Shown here: positions 46,406-57,503 of the stretch, piece by piece | How the letters are laid out: each line of letters begins with the position of its first letter | How positions within the stretch are numbered: the stretch's first letter is position 1 | Assembly (NCBI RefSeq): GCF_025698545.1 | Contig: NC_068576.1 | Coordinates: 48,415,890-48,479,889 of the forward strand | Length of the DNA stretch: 64,000 nt | Reading direction: 5' to 3' | Origin: Gossypium raimondii | Taxonomy: Eukaryota > Streptophyta > Magnoliopsida > Malvales > Malvaceae | The notes under the pieces: model-generated | Database searches by the model: none | Seen by the model: the letters and a program-made list of their open reading frames with translations, nothing else | What the model was told of the DNA's origin: nothing | Translations under genes and position numbers: made by a program

Positions 46406-49400
46406 TGTAACACCCCTAACCTATATTTGTCACCGGAACAAGGTTTAGGAGCATTACTAGGGTTTACCGATCAGACTCAAATATTTCATATTACTTCATA
46501 TTCATATTAGAAATTAGTCATAAATTTATCATATCGTCCCTTATATGAGCCATCGAGGCCCAAAACATACATTAGAAACAAGTTAGGACTAAATCGAAAA
46601 CTCAGAGAATTTTTAGCAAAATCTCAAATTTTTTTCTAAGGTACAGGGGATACACGGCCGTGTAGCCAAGCCGTATGACTCACACGGTCAATTGACACAC
46701 CCGTTCTCAGGCCGTGTGGTGTTTGAAGTAGAGCACAAGGTCATGTCCCCAACCCGTGTAACTCCCTAACTTGCAATTCTTTTAGGTGCAAGAGTCACAC
46801 GGCCAAGCCACACACCCGTGTGCTAGGCCGTGTGATTAATTTTGAGCATTCTGTTTGACATTTTAAGATGCAGGGGACACATAGTCATGTCACACGCCCA
46901 TGTACACACACGACTGAGACACACACCCGTGTCTCTACCCGTGTGGACAAACCTATTTCTCACTCAATCTTGTCTTCCACCTATATTAACACTTAAACAC
47001 ATCCCCAATCTAATACAAGAAATTTAAACCAAGTCAAAACCAAGTCATATGCATGATATTTTCATCATATGTATTCATATACTCAATATTACCAAATTGA
47101 TCAAATTTACATATATGCATATTTTACCAAATATGCTATCTTAATTCATTCATCCATGTGTTTACCATTATTTGACCATTTCAAACATACATCAAGTATA
47201 TTAAGACTATTTACACATCAAAACATACCATTTAATAGCCATTCCAATGGCTAATTTCAACCAACATTACATTACCACCAATGGTAACATTTAACCTATA
47301 CATGTCATTATTACCAAAATTAGTTTACTATTTATATATATACCAAAATTCTAAAGGATAGTGTGATGTAGCTCCGACCAGCTTCCAACCTTTACGAGCC
47401 TCCGAGTACTATAAAAGAGAGGAAATAAGACAGAGTAAGCACTTAATGCTTAGTAAATTCTTACAACGGGAAATTAACTTACCATTCATTTACTTATATA
47501 ATAAACATGCATAATACATCCAAAGCAATTTGGCAATTAGCCTAACACATATAACCTCAACAAACATGTTAGTCATGTATTTCATGTGAATAACAAGAAC
47601 AAGGATGAGCTCATCAGGTATCAAGTTTCGAAGTATTTCATGCATATATAGATAATAGTTTTATTTTGATTTCACATGTTCTCATGTTAGAATTTCACCC
47701 GTTGAATCATTTGAAATCTCGATGGATACTTGGGTAGTACACCTGAAGTGTACAATACTATAAATCCGTCAATTCATATCTGAAAGTGCTTTTATGAGCA
47801 CTTAAACAGAAAGCTCTCTTTCAAGCACTATAACGGAAAGCTCATTGAGCCTTGTACAAGAAGCTTATCCGAGTAATACAAGGGAAAGCTCACAAAGAGC
47901 CCATAATAGGTAGCTCCAAAAAGCAATTAACGGGTAGCTCCGAAGAGCACTTAACGGGAAACACCAGATAGCCATTTAACGGGAAGTTCAAGTGAGCAGT
48001 AACGAGAAGCTCCCAAAGAGCCTTTAATAGGGAAGCTCACAAAAAGCCATATAACGGGACACTCATAAGAGTTGCGGTGTGCCCACAACACATGTAGGGT
48101 CACAACCGATCAGGATGCTTTGAAGAGCATTTAAAGGGAAGCTCGCAAGAACACTATATAACGGGAAGCTTGAGAGGGCTTATAACGGGACGCTCTTTAG
48201 AGCTACGGTATGTCCGCAACATATGCAGGACAACTACTTTTACGGGAAACAGAATCCTGTATCCAATCGAATTTCATTCATTCAAACGAGATTTAACATT
48301 TATCGGGTATTTTCCGGATATATGATCAGATTTCATATACATGACCAATACACAATTCACATACAAATCATTCAAATCAATTCGAACATATAATTACATA
48401 ATTAAGTTACATGAACTTACCTCGACAATGTTCGTGAGTTGTAATCTACTAATCCGTTATTTTATCTTGACCTCGATCTAGCTCCGTATTTTGTCTTTCT
48501 GGATCTATACGATTAAATTAACTCAATTTGATACAATTTCGTACTCATTTCAATCCAATTTACATCTTAGGCAAATGTACCATTTTGCCTCTATACTTTT
48601 GATTAATTCTAATTCTGTCGCTAAGCTCGAAAAATAAAATTCATGCAATTTAATCCTTATTCCAAACCTAACCAAAATTTTCATATAACATTTACAGTCC
48701 ATGTATTTCACAAAATTTAGAAATTTTTCATGAATTTTACATATTTTCAATTTAGTCCTAAAATCACAATTTTAATGAAAATTTCCTTTACAAAAGTTCT
48801 TTATCTATCAATAACCTTTCATTTTCTACCATAAATTTCAAAATTTTAGCATACTCATCCATGGAAAAATTTTATACTTTGATAACTTTATGAATTGATC
48901 TCCAAAATAGATAGATTAGGTTATTACGATCTTGAGAATTTAAAATTACTAAAAACGGGACAAGAATTCATACCTAATTAAGCCAAAATAACTTGCTTGA
49001 ACTCACTTTCTCTTAACTAGGGTTTCCATGTATTTTAATTTGGAGGAAGATGATGAAATAAGATGATATTAACTTATTTTCATCTTTAATTATTTTAATT
49101 TCCAATTTAATCCTTTTCCTTTTCTAATTTTCCATAGATGAATCATCATAAATATCTACTAACTCCATTTAATGGTCTAATTTTCATATAAGGACCTCAA
49201 ATTTTGAATTCTATAGCTATTTAATCCTTTTAGCTACTAGGACTCAACTTTTGCATTTTATGCAATTCGATCATTTCTATAATTAAACATGTAATCAGTA
49301 AAATTTTCTTAACTGAATTTTCATACGATGTTCTTATCATAATTCAAACCATCAAATAATATTAAAAAACTTCTTTTCAGACTCAGATTTGTGGTCCCGA

Positions 49401-49438
49401 AACCACTGTTCTGATTTCACTAAGAATGGGTTGTTACA
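46406..49438 (+). mobile_element. Nested LTR, 3.03 kb, near-exact TSD CATAG/TATAG
   Basis: It starts TGTAACACCCCTAACC and ends GGGTTGTTACA. The flanking 5-mers CATAG (46401-46405) and TATAG (49439-49443) differ at one base, consistent with mutation since insertion. It includes CACGGCCGTGT-type palindromes (46640-46950) and a GGGAAGCTC repeat array (47790-48245). It is non-coding and is read as a solo LTR related to the fragment at 19909. Confidence 0.78.
47790..48245 (+). repeat. Irregular AACGGGAAGCTC / AGAGC repeat array
   Basis: About 15 diverged copies of TTAACGGGAAGCTC...AGAGCAC follow each other at roughly 25-30 bp. AGCTC and GAGC(T) are inverted to each other, so each unit can form a short stem (for example GCTC-CCAAA-GAGC near 48011). 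It has the same kind of LTR-internal hairpin array as at 1723 and 10022. Confidence 0.6.
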
Positions 49439-50714
49439 TATAGTCGGGTTACACGACTATGCAACCTTTGCACACGGCTTCAAGACTCTCACACAGCCTG
49501 GCCACAAGACCGTGTGACTCATATTATATAGTTTTTCCCAAAATTTTGTGAATTGTTCACTTTAGCCCCTGTATAGTCCCCAAAATGTTTTTAGAGATTT
49601 TACTCACACAATTGAGTCCATGATATTATGAATTTGGTAGAATCTGTGATTTAATGACTAAATTGCTATTGTTATAATGTATGATATATGAATATTACAT
49701 GTCTACTATCACTATAATTTTGATAAACTGATATTGTTATTACTGCTAATGTTGAACTGAATACATGTTAAGCATGTCTACTGTTTTTGTATTGTATTGT
49801 CATATTGAATTGCATGGGGTAGGACGATTGAAAGGAGGAAGTACTGGTAGTTTAATAATCTACAAATACAGGTGGTTTATCCACAACATACTGACAATTT
49901 ATCTATAAACTTTTTATTTGAAAATGCTGGTGGCTCATCCATAAAATGGAGTGTTGGGATAAATGAGTTCTGGGGAACTCCTACTGTGGAGTGTAGCGGA
50001 GTATGAGTAGGAACTTTCCTATTATACTTGCATTGCATTAACATTAATAAGCATGCTCAAATGAACTGTAGAATTCTGCTTTATTATACAAATGTGATTG
50101 TTCTAAGAACTGTTATTATGTATGTTTTATCTATTATTTTGCACTAATTTTCTTGCGATTGGAGACAGATTGAGCTTTGTAAGCTCACCCCCCTTAATTT
50201 TTTTATTTAGAGATAACTTACAAGGTTATGGCGCGGACTTGGCATATAGAAGGCTTGGCTCGATTTATTTTAGCTAAAAGTATTTTAGACAGATTTTTCT
50301 TAATTTATGCTATTTTTGAACTGTATTACTTTATTTTGGGTTTATTTGGCATGCATGACGTTTTAATCGATTTAGATTGTTGAAACATAGAACTTGATTT
50401 AATTTTGCATGAAATTTGATTTTCATTAAAACTAGGTTCAATATCACTTTTCCGTTGCATTACTATGTGAAAAGTTTTTGAAATATATATATAAAGTTTG
50501 GAATTCAACTTTTACAAAAGCGGTCATTAAAAAAATAAACTGATTTTTGAAAGAATTTGTACCTTTTGGAATCTCACTAAGTTAGTCTACTAAAGTAAGC
50601 AAATGTTTTAAAAAGTCTGTTTAATGAACTTTGATCGGTTACTAGGCCATTTCGGTGACCCATGTAATCTTTCGAATTCGGCCGTAATGTCTAAACCAGG
50701 TTTGGGAGGTTACA

Positions 50715-51867
50715 CAACCCAATTAAGTAATTAACTAAATTAATTTTTCAATCAAATTAGTTTATCATTTGATTATTTATGCAATTCATTTCTAGTTTCA
50801 ACAAGTTAGAAGATGGACTGATTGGACATATATAATTAAGGCTCAAATGATTCATAATTAAGTTATAATTTTTTGTCTATTAATTATGAACTTATTTAGT
50901 CATAAAGTCATTCCACAATAGTATTATGGTTGAGCTCTCCTAATTACGTACCATTATGAAAGTTACTTAATAAGTGTCATCTAATGGCCTTGTCATAAAT
51001 GTGTTACCCTCATAAGATATTCTTAATCCCTGTGGGATAAATTCGTTCTCCTAATATATTTCTATTTTATCTCATAGTAACCATTATATATTCCTTCATG
51101 AAAAACCAATTATTATCAGTTAGTAATCAAGTCATTTATCACAAAGATAAACAACTTGTGGTCACGTTTACTTTTCATCTATCATGTAATGTCGATGAGA
51201 GGATATCATTTACCTTTTAGTTGGGCTATGAATTCTACTATCGCGAACGATGCTATATACTGTAGAAGTTGTATACCCAATGTATCAGCTTTTGATTCCT
51301 TATCTATTTGAACTTAGGCTTTTATTTACATCAAAGTGTATGAGCCACGCATGCATAGTTCATTATCCACTCAAGATTAAGCTATGCCAAACTATGGACG
51401 TCACAAATGAATAAACCTATAAACGGATATAGGATCTATTCTACTTGGTTTATGTTCGATACACTGTCAGTCTAATTAGTCACATCTATGTCTCTGTCTT
51501 CTAGGAGTCATTCACTCTGATGCTCAAGATAAAATATTTCCCCAATTGAACTTGATAAATGACATATTAGTCTTTAAATTAATTTACTCATTTCTGATTA
51601 GACTAAGGGCATGTTCATATTATCTACTAGTACAAGTCATCTTTCTGTATTACGATTCGACCATGTAATATCGCTTAGTATTATTAGTTAAACATTAGAT
51701 AATCAATGAGTCAATATTTGGTTCTATTTTGTTTTGTATGTATAAACTGTTGAAAATAATATGTGAAGAATATTAATGTAATTAATGGATATTTTATTAA
51801 ATCAATTTGTTTGAAAACTACAAGTGTATAAAATAAATGCACTACACTTAAGGCACTAGATCCAACA
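50715..51867 (-). mobile_element. Probable copia-type LTR, right part
   Basis: On the minus strand the sequence starting at 51867 reads TGTTGGATCTAGTGCC, an LTR-like TG start, and continues into AT-rich non-coding sequence until cut by the outer gypsy LTR at 50714. No target duplication was found with the left side at 45136 (TTAGT versus AGACG), so the element may be incomplete or internal. Confidence 0.35.
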
Positions 51868-51890
51868 AGACGACCCCTATGTGGGCTTTT

Positions 51891-52134
51891 GTAACTTCAT
51901 GAAAAAGGCTTCAAATAAGACTTTGATGTATGCGTTGGCTCCTTGAAGTTTTTTAATTTCTACATGCCTATGGGTTTTCTTAAATAAAGTTGATAATTTT
52001 TCAATTTCTATTGTAACTTCATGACAAAGGCTTCAAGTAAGACTTTGATGGTTGTGTGTTGGCTTCTTCAAGATTTTCAATTTCTACATGCCTATGGGCC
52101 TTTTTAAATAAAGTTGATAGTTTTTCTAGTTGGT
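51891..52134 (+). repeat. 122-bp tandem duplication
   Basis: GTAACTTCATGAMAAAGGCT starts at 51891 and again at 52013. The two copies stay similar through TTTCTACATGCCTATGGG and AATAAAGTTGATA. It lies next to the gypsy gag remnant. Confidence 0.85.
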
Positions 52135-52149
52135 CATTTATTATAGCTT

Positions 52150-52700
52150 ACTTAAAATGTTCGGGTGCTACCCTCGCAGAAAACGACTGAATCATGCATT
52201 TATTTGTCAACCTCTAAATCTTCACGGTCTTTTTGCTTAATGGAATCGAGGTAAGCTAGGCTTTACTACAACATTTTATTAGGGAGAAATCTACTCATGA
52301 ACAAGTTCGCCAACTCACTGAAGGAGTGTATGGAGTCATTTGGTAAAGATAAGTACCAAGCCCTTGCTTTATCTTTCAGAGCCATTGAGAAAGCACGACA
52401 TTTCACTACATACGAAGCACCCAATATGTTCATATGATTGTTGAAGTATGTCAAATAGCCGCGGGGGATTCCTTGGTCATTATACATTTGTTTGGGCAAT
52501 TTGAAGGTTAGAGACATATATTCTCCTAATATTTTTAGAGCCAATGACTCATTAGAAAAGTCCCACTAGAACTTAGTAGATCTACCTTTGTAAAAAGTTC
52601 GCATTTATTTCCTAAAGGCTTTATCTTTGAGGATGTTGCATTTACAACTGATATGGGAGGTCAACCTCTGGATTTCTATTAGGTATTGGGCTCCTCCTTC
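52150..52700 (-). pseudogene. Ty3/gypsy gag remnant
   Basis: The minus-strand frame 52266-52544 reads GIPRGYLTYFNNHMNILGAS, then CRAFSMALKDKARAWYLSLP and FSELANLFMSRFLP. This is the retrotransposon Gag core pattern (AFS-x-LKD-x-A-WY-x-SLP-x-SI-x-SF). Upstream text (PNRNPEVDLPYQL) and downstream text are broken by stops. No protease or RT was found nearby, so it is a stub of an internal domain. Confidence 0.8.
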
Positions 52701-53444
52701 TAATGGGGAAGTATTGAGTTTTCTTCTCCTATTGTACTTTAGGTTAGGGGCTATGTTGCTGAGGGTTTTTGTTTGTTCTGAGTTCTTCTATGATTTTTTT
52801 CATTTTTTTAAGGTTCATGTTTTCTTGTTGTTGATAAATTTGTTGCTGCATGGAAATTTGTTCATCAAGTACCCTTACTCTTTCTCATATCTCTATGAAT
52901 TTTTGTGAGATAAAGTTTGAATTTTATGAGGTTTTCTCACCATTAGAGGGCATTAGGTGTCCTTGAGGGGGTGGCAGTTAGGCTTTTTTGGTTTAGATGC
53001 TAAGTGTAGTATTTAACTGGGGGTATTGTGTCAAACTTACATGATACGAGTAATAAGGTTCGCATGGGTTATATGGGTCGTAATGACAACTTCATGATGA
53101 CTATTGTTAAGTATATTACTTGCTTATAATGGTTTGTGGTTGAGTTTGAGTTGTTTGGGTTGAAGCTGAGCTTGTGGGCACTCATTCTTTTTCATTAGCG
53201 GGAATGCCTTGACCGGAATGAATCCTATCTATCTACTCTCATCGCACCATTTATTAATACAAGAAAGTGGAGTGAAGGTTAGCTGTAAGGTAGAGATGGT
53301 AGAGTTGGATAAAGAGGAAAGAGGAAGAAAGGGAGAAGAAGACAGATGGTTTTGGTTGAAAAAATTAATAAGAAAAGAGAGATCCATTTGTTAAGAGGAC
53401 TTCTATGGTATGTTTGGGAAAAAAAGCACATACTAAAATCTTTA

Positions 53445-53500
53445 ACGTTTACCAAAATTTCTAGCGTTATTGGTATAACGTTAGAAATTTTGGTAAACGT
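53445..53500. repeat. 25-bp inverted repeat, hairpin
   Basis: The arms ACGTTTACCAAAATTTCTA... (53445-53469) and its inverse (53476-53500) differ at one position around the 6-base spacer TTGGTA. I could not assign it to a family. Confidence 0.85.
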
Positions 53501-53550
53501 ATCACACAGTAAATTTTTTGCTTTATCAAGTAGTATGAAAGGTATATAGA

Positions 53551-53670
53551 TGGGTTGCCTCCCCCACCCATGCCATCTGGAAGTTCTTAATAGGCCTATC
53601 TATAATTCATTGGGTTGCCTCCCCCACCCATGCCATTTGGAAGTTTTTAATAGGCCTATCTATAATTCAT
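53551..53670 (+). repeat. 60-bp tandem duplication
   Basis: TGGGTTGCCTCCCCCACCCA starts at 53551 and 53611. The two 60-bp units differ at only about two bases, so the duplication is recent. Confidence 0.9.
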
Positions 53671-53679
53671 TGGTCTCTT

Positions 53680-56600
53680 GTTAGGTTAGCAATGTCATGA
53701 TAAGGGACCAAGATGCAGGGTATGCCAGTGACAAGTGATAAGTGTCTTATGAGAGTGACTAGGTGTTAAGGGTAGTTGACTTACGTACTCCTAACAACCT
53801 TCTAAAATAGTTCCCCTGGAAAACTAGGCTAGATGATAGAGGTGGTAATCCAACAGAGTCAAGTGTTGCAAGTACCCAGACAAATGTGTCTCTAATAGCA
53901 AGGGTGACCTTAACAAGATATGTGTAACAAGATTAATAAAAAAAATCTAGTTTAAAATGTGCCATAGGCCCTCTAGTCTTTAGATTTCAAAACTCAAGTC
54001 CAATTATTAATAGTTTTAATTATTTTTGTTAAATTTGTTGGTATACCATTTTACAATAAAAAAATACATATTTGATAGCCATGTAACTAAAAAATGTGTT
54101 GTAATAAACAAAAAATTAACAATATAATTTTAATAGAGTTAACAATTGGACCTAAAATTTAAATTATGAAAAAGTAGAGAAACTAAATTATTAGAAAAAA
54201 GAAGTATAGAAACTAAATTGTAATTTACAAAAAGTATAAAGACTTATGAGATATTTTAACCAAAAATCTATTTCACGTTAATTCGATTGGAATCAAACTA
54301 AAAGTTGATTTAAATCAATCAAACAGTAGGACATTTCATTTACTTTCGTTGTTAAAACAAGTGTGGTTCAGAAAAACCGATAGGAAGGTGTCAAGTGGCA
54401 GCTGCTGGGGCAGAGAGTATCAAGTTTTCAAAATTTCTTAATGATGGCATACGTGGCAGTATGGACCTTTGATTTTATGTGCCAAGATAATTCCATAGAA
54501 GAGGCCAACTTTACACGTGTCTTCCAATCATTGGGTTCTTCTTTGAAAGGGAATGTATCTGTCCCTACTATATTAACATAAATAGAATGGATATATTCTT
54601 GAAATAATTACAAAATAATTAAAAAATTATACTACTAGATAAGCAATTCTATTTTGCCCCATATGATTAGATACCTAATTACTCACTAAATCATTGATAT
54701 TTGTTTATGTTTACATCTACTTGGATGATTTAATGCAATTGACTACAATTAAAATTTTATTTTCAAAACTGCAATAATAAATTATGTTGATTTTTGTATT
54801 ACAGTCTCTTTACTCCTATGCTCATACTACCCATTTTAATTATACTTTTAGGAATAATGAGCAATTGTGTAAAGTAAAAAGTTGGTAGTTTTCCATTTAA
54901 GTAAGAAAGAGTGCGTCTCAGACAAAAACTAGTTAATTATTATTTTAAGTAAAACTAGTTGAATTTAGAGTATTCTTTTTGGTGAATTATAAGAGGAGGG
55001 CGAAACTTTAATAATACGTGCTTAGCGCGATTCGAACCCAGGTGATAAACACCCTAACGAGATTCTCAATTTAAAGGTTTTTTTTTTTTTTTTTAGCTTC
55101 AATTTTTTCTTTAAGTAAATATCACATCGCTTGTGACATTGAATTTAATTAAGAGTTTTTATAATAATGGTGTAATTAAAATGATGAAAGTTAAGATCAC
55201 GCTAATTAGTCAATTTAAGTTGAATAAACAAATTTATCTAATTTTTGGAAGCTGAAAACTTCAGTTTCTGTTATCTTTCCATGCATTCACACTGCAATTT
55301 ATCTGAAATTAGAAATGAGAAGTATTTGAATGGAAAAGCTCTGCTCCTTTTCACATTGAAAAATAGAATACTTTTGTATCTTTTTCTCACTCATTTTAAT
55401 ATAATTACATGTTGGGTGTTTTTGGATTCCAGATGAAACAACACCTCTTCACAATTATTAATCAATTATTCTATTCCCGATTGGTGAAAATGTTTTTAAT
55501 ATTCACTAAAAATATAATTACGCTATTATTTTATTAATTTTAATCATATATTAAATATATATTTTTAATAATCATTAAATAACTATGCCTTAATTGGCAA
55601 TATAATTAAGATTTATGTCGACTACAAACTATGTAACATTTTAATCCATCTCAATCATCTATATGGAATAAAAAAACAAAATTAATTGAAATATATATTT
55701 TCTAAAGCTAAAACATATAATATAGATTAGGTAAGAATGTGAAAAGAAATTATATTTAAGCATTTTATTGAATTTGTGTTACTTTTAATTGGGCTTATAA
55801 AAGTATAAAATATATCTTTAAAAATTATAATTAATATTACAAAGACATTTCTTTGAATAATCTTATTATAAGTTCTGTTTGACACAATATCTAGAACTAC
55901 TCGTAGCTCCCTCAACCCATAAATAAGAAGATAATGCGTTTCATCGCACTCAAACCTACGTCCCCTGCATTGACAACAATACACATGCCAATCAAGCTAA
56001 GACTTAGTCGGGATGATGACACTTTAATGTTTTCATACGTTTATATCCTTCTTAAGAAAAATAAAAAAAAAAGTTACAAATATAAATATGTTTAATAGTA
56101 TTAAATATTTTCTTTTATCCCTACGATGAGAATGACAAAATCTGGTATTAATTATGATATTAAATTTTCAAAATACTTCTTCAAGATTAGCTTTGGTAAA
56201 ATATAATAGAATTGTAATTATTATTAAAAGTAACAAATACATATACAAAAGTAAGAGTGGGACCAATTCATTATAAGTTGTTTTGAAATGTTCAATCTAA
56301 ATGAATCTTTAATTAATTGGCTGATATATTAATAATTTTATTTTTTAAGAATCTATATTCTTATTTAAACCGTAGTTAAGTTGGTATCACAGTTCAACTA
56401 TTACCAACTCAATAAATTCCTTTTTCTTTATGAAGATATTTTTGTTTTATTGTACTTTTAAAATAATAGTAGTAAAATTTTTGCATATGATCCAATTTGA
56501 ACCCATACCACCAACATTTATAAAAATTTTATCACTTTAATCAAAACTTTATTTTGATTTTTTATACATACTTTAGTGTTATTACCCAAATTGTTTCACT

Positions 56601-57000
56601 CGTATTTTTTATTGTATTATTTTTAAACACACATTTGTGTTCTAAATATATAATTTTCACACATATATATGTGATAAAATTTCTAGTGTTGATAATGTCA
56701 TTAATTGAGTTAATGTCTCAAGCCAACTCGATACAAGTCAAGAAAATGACAATTGGAGTGTATTTGGTATTATTAATTTGATGCATTTACCTATTTAAAT
56801 TTTCTTTTACCGATAACTTAAACAAAATTTTGTATATATTACACATGTTATAAATATTAATTTCAAACCTTAAATTTCATTATTTATTATATAGAATTTA
56901 AATTTCTAATAATTCTTATTGTTTACACCTTTAGTGTCATCATATAATTTTAAAATTGAAATCATATCTTATTTATTTTTTGTGTAAAGTATTTTAATTG
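53680..57000. other. Intergenic, upstream of the NAC gene
   Basis: No gene is supported. At 54380-54560 the sequence is less AT-rich and has ACGT-core motifs (ATACGTGGCAG, TTACACGTGTC) that could be ABRE/G-box-like sites, 3 kb from the NAC start. A reverse-oriented tRNA-like B box (CGATTCGAACCCAGG) lies at about 55030. The rest is AT-rich. Confidence 0.35.
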
Positions 57001-57233
57001 TGTGTGTAATAATATTGGAAATGCCTAAAACAACCAAGGAAGTTGCCTTAGGAACCACGTTTCTTTCTCCCCATACACCAGTATTTAGGGGGGGCTTTGT
57101 ATCTCATGCTGCCTTTTTCTCTCTTAAACACCCTCTCTTATCTTTCAGGTTTACTACTTTTTTACTTCCATGGCTTCTCCCTTTTCTCTCTCAATCCTTA
57201 ACTTTATCATCCTTTCCCCCAACTTCCCTTAGC

Positions 57234-57503
57234 TTTATATAACCTTTCTTCCTATCTCTTTTTCTTCATCACTTTCCATTTCAATTTGATTTTGTTTTCT
57301 CTGTTGCTTGCTTTGGACATTAAGAACTTCACCTGTCTGGTCAGTTCATACATATGTATACACAGATACATATATTTAGACAGAGATTAAAAGGGTGTGT
57401 TTTCTAAGGACTTTCAACTGAAAATTGTGGGGGTTCTTTTTTTTCTTTTTCTTTTTTTGCAGATTTTGGAACACAAGCTTTAGTGTTTAAGGTTGTTCCA
57501 GGA
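57234..57503 (+). promoter_or_regulatory. NAC gene TATA box and CT-rich leader
   Basis: TTTATATAA (57234-57242) lies about 260 bp upstream of the ATG and is followed by a pyrimidine-rich leader. A polypyrimidine run ending in TTTTTTTGCAG (57452-57462) looks like a 3' splice site, so the 5' UTR may hold an intron. The donor is not certain. Confidence 0.5.

Larger units (their letters stand above)
46190..50714 (-). mobile_element. Outer gypsy-type LTR, minus orientation, split by another LTR
   Basis: The right end GGTTTGGGAGGTTACA (ending 50714) is the inverted form of an LTR start TGTAACCTCCCAAACC. Both 46230-46405 and 49439-49510 are rich in CACACGG/CCGTGTG motifs and join when the inner LTR (46406-49438) is removed. 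The left end and target duplication could not be found, so it may be truncated. No coding sequence. Confidence 0.55.

Noticed and set aside
52266..52544. Possible host gene
   Set aside because: The text matches retrotransposon Gag, so it was annotated as a gypsy remnant.
55010..55065. tRNA-like GATTCGAACCCAGG on the minus strand
   Set aside because: A B-box-like motif is present but no A box at the right distance and no cloverleaf.
57000..57242. 80-codon open frame just upstream of the NAC gene
   Set aside because: It overlaps the NAC promoter and CT-rich region; Ser/Phe/Leu-rich translation is typical of pyrimidine-rich DNA.
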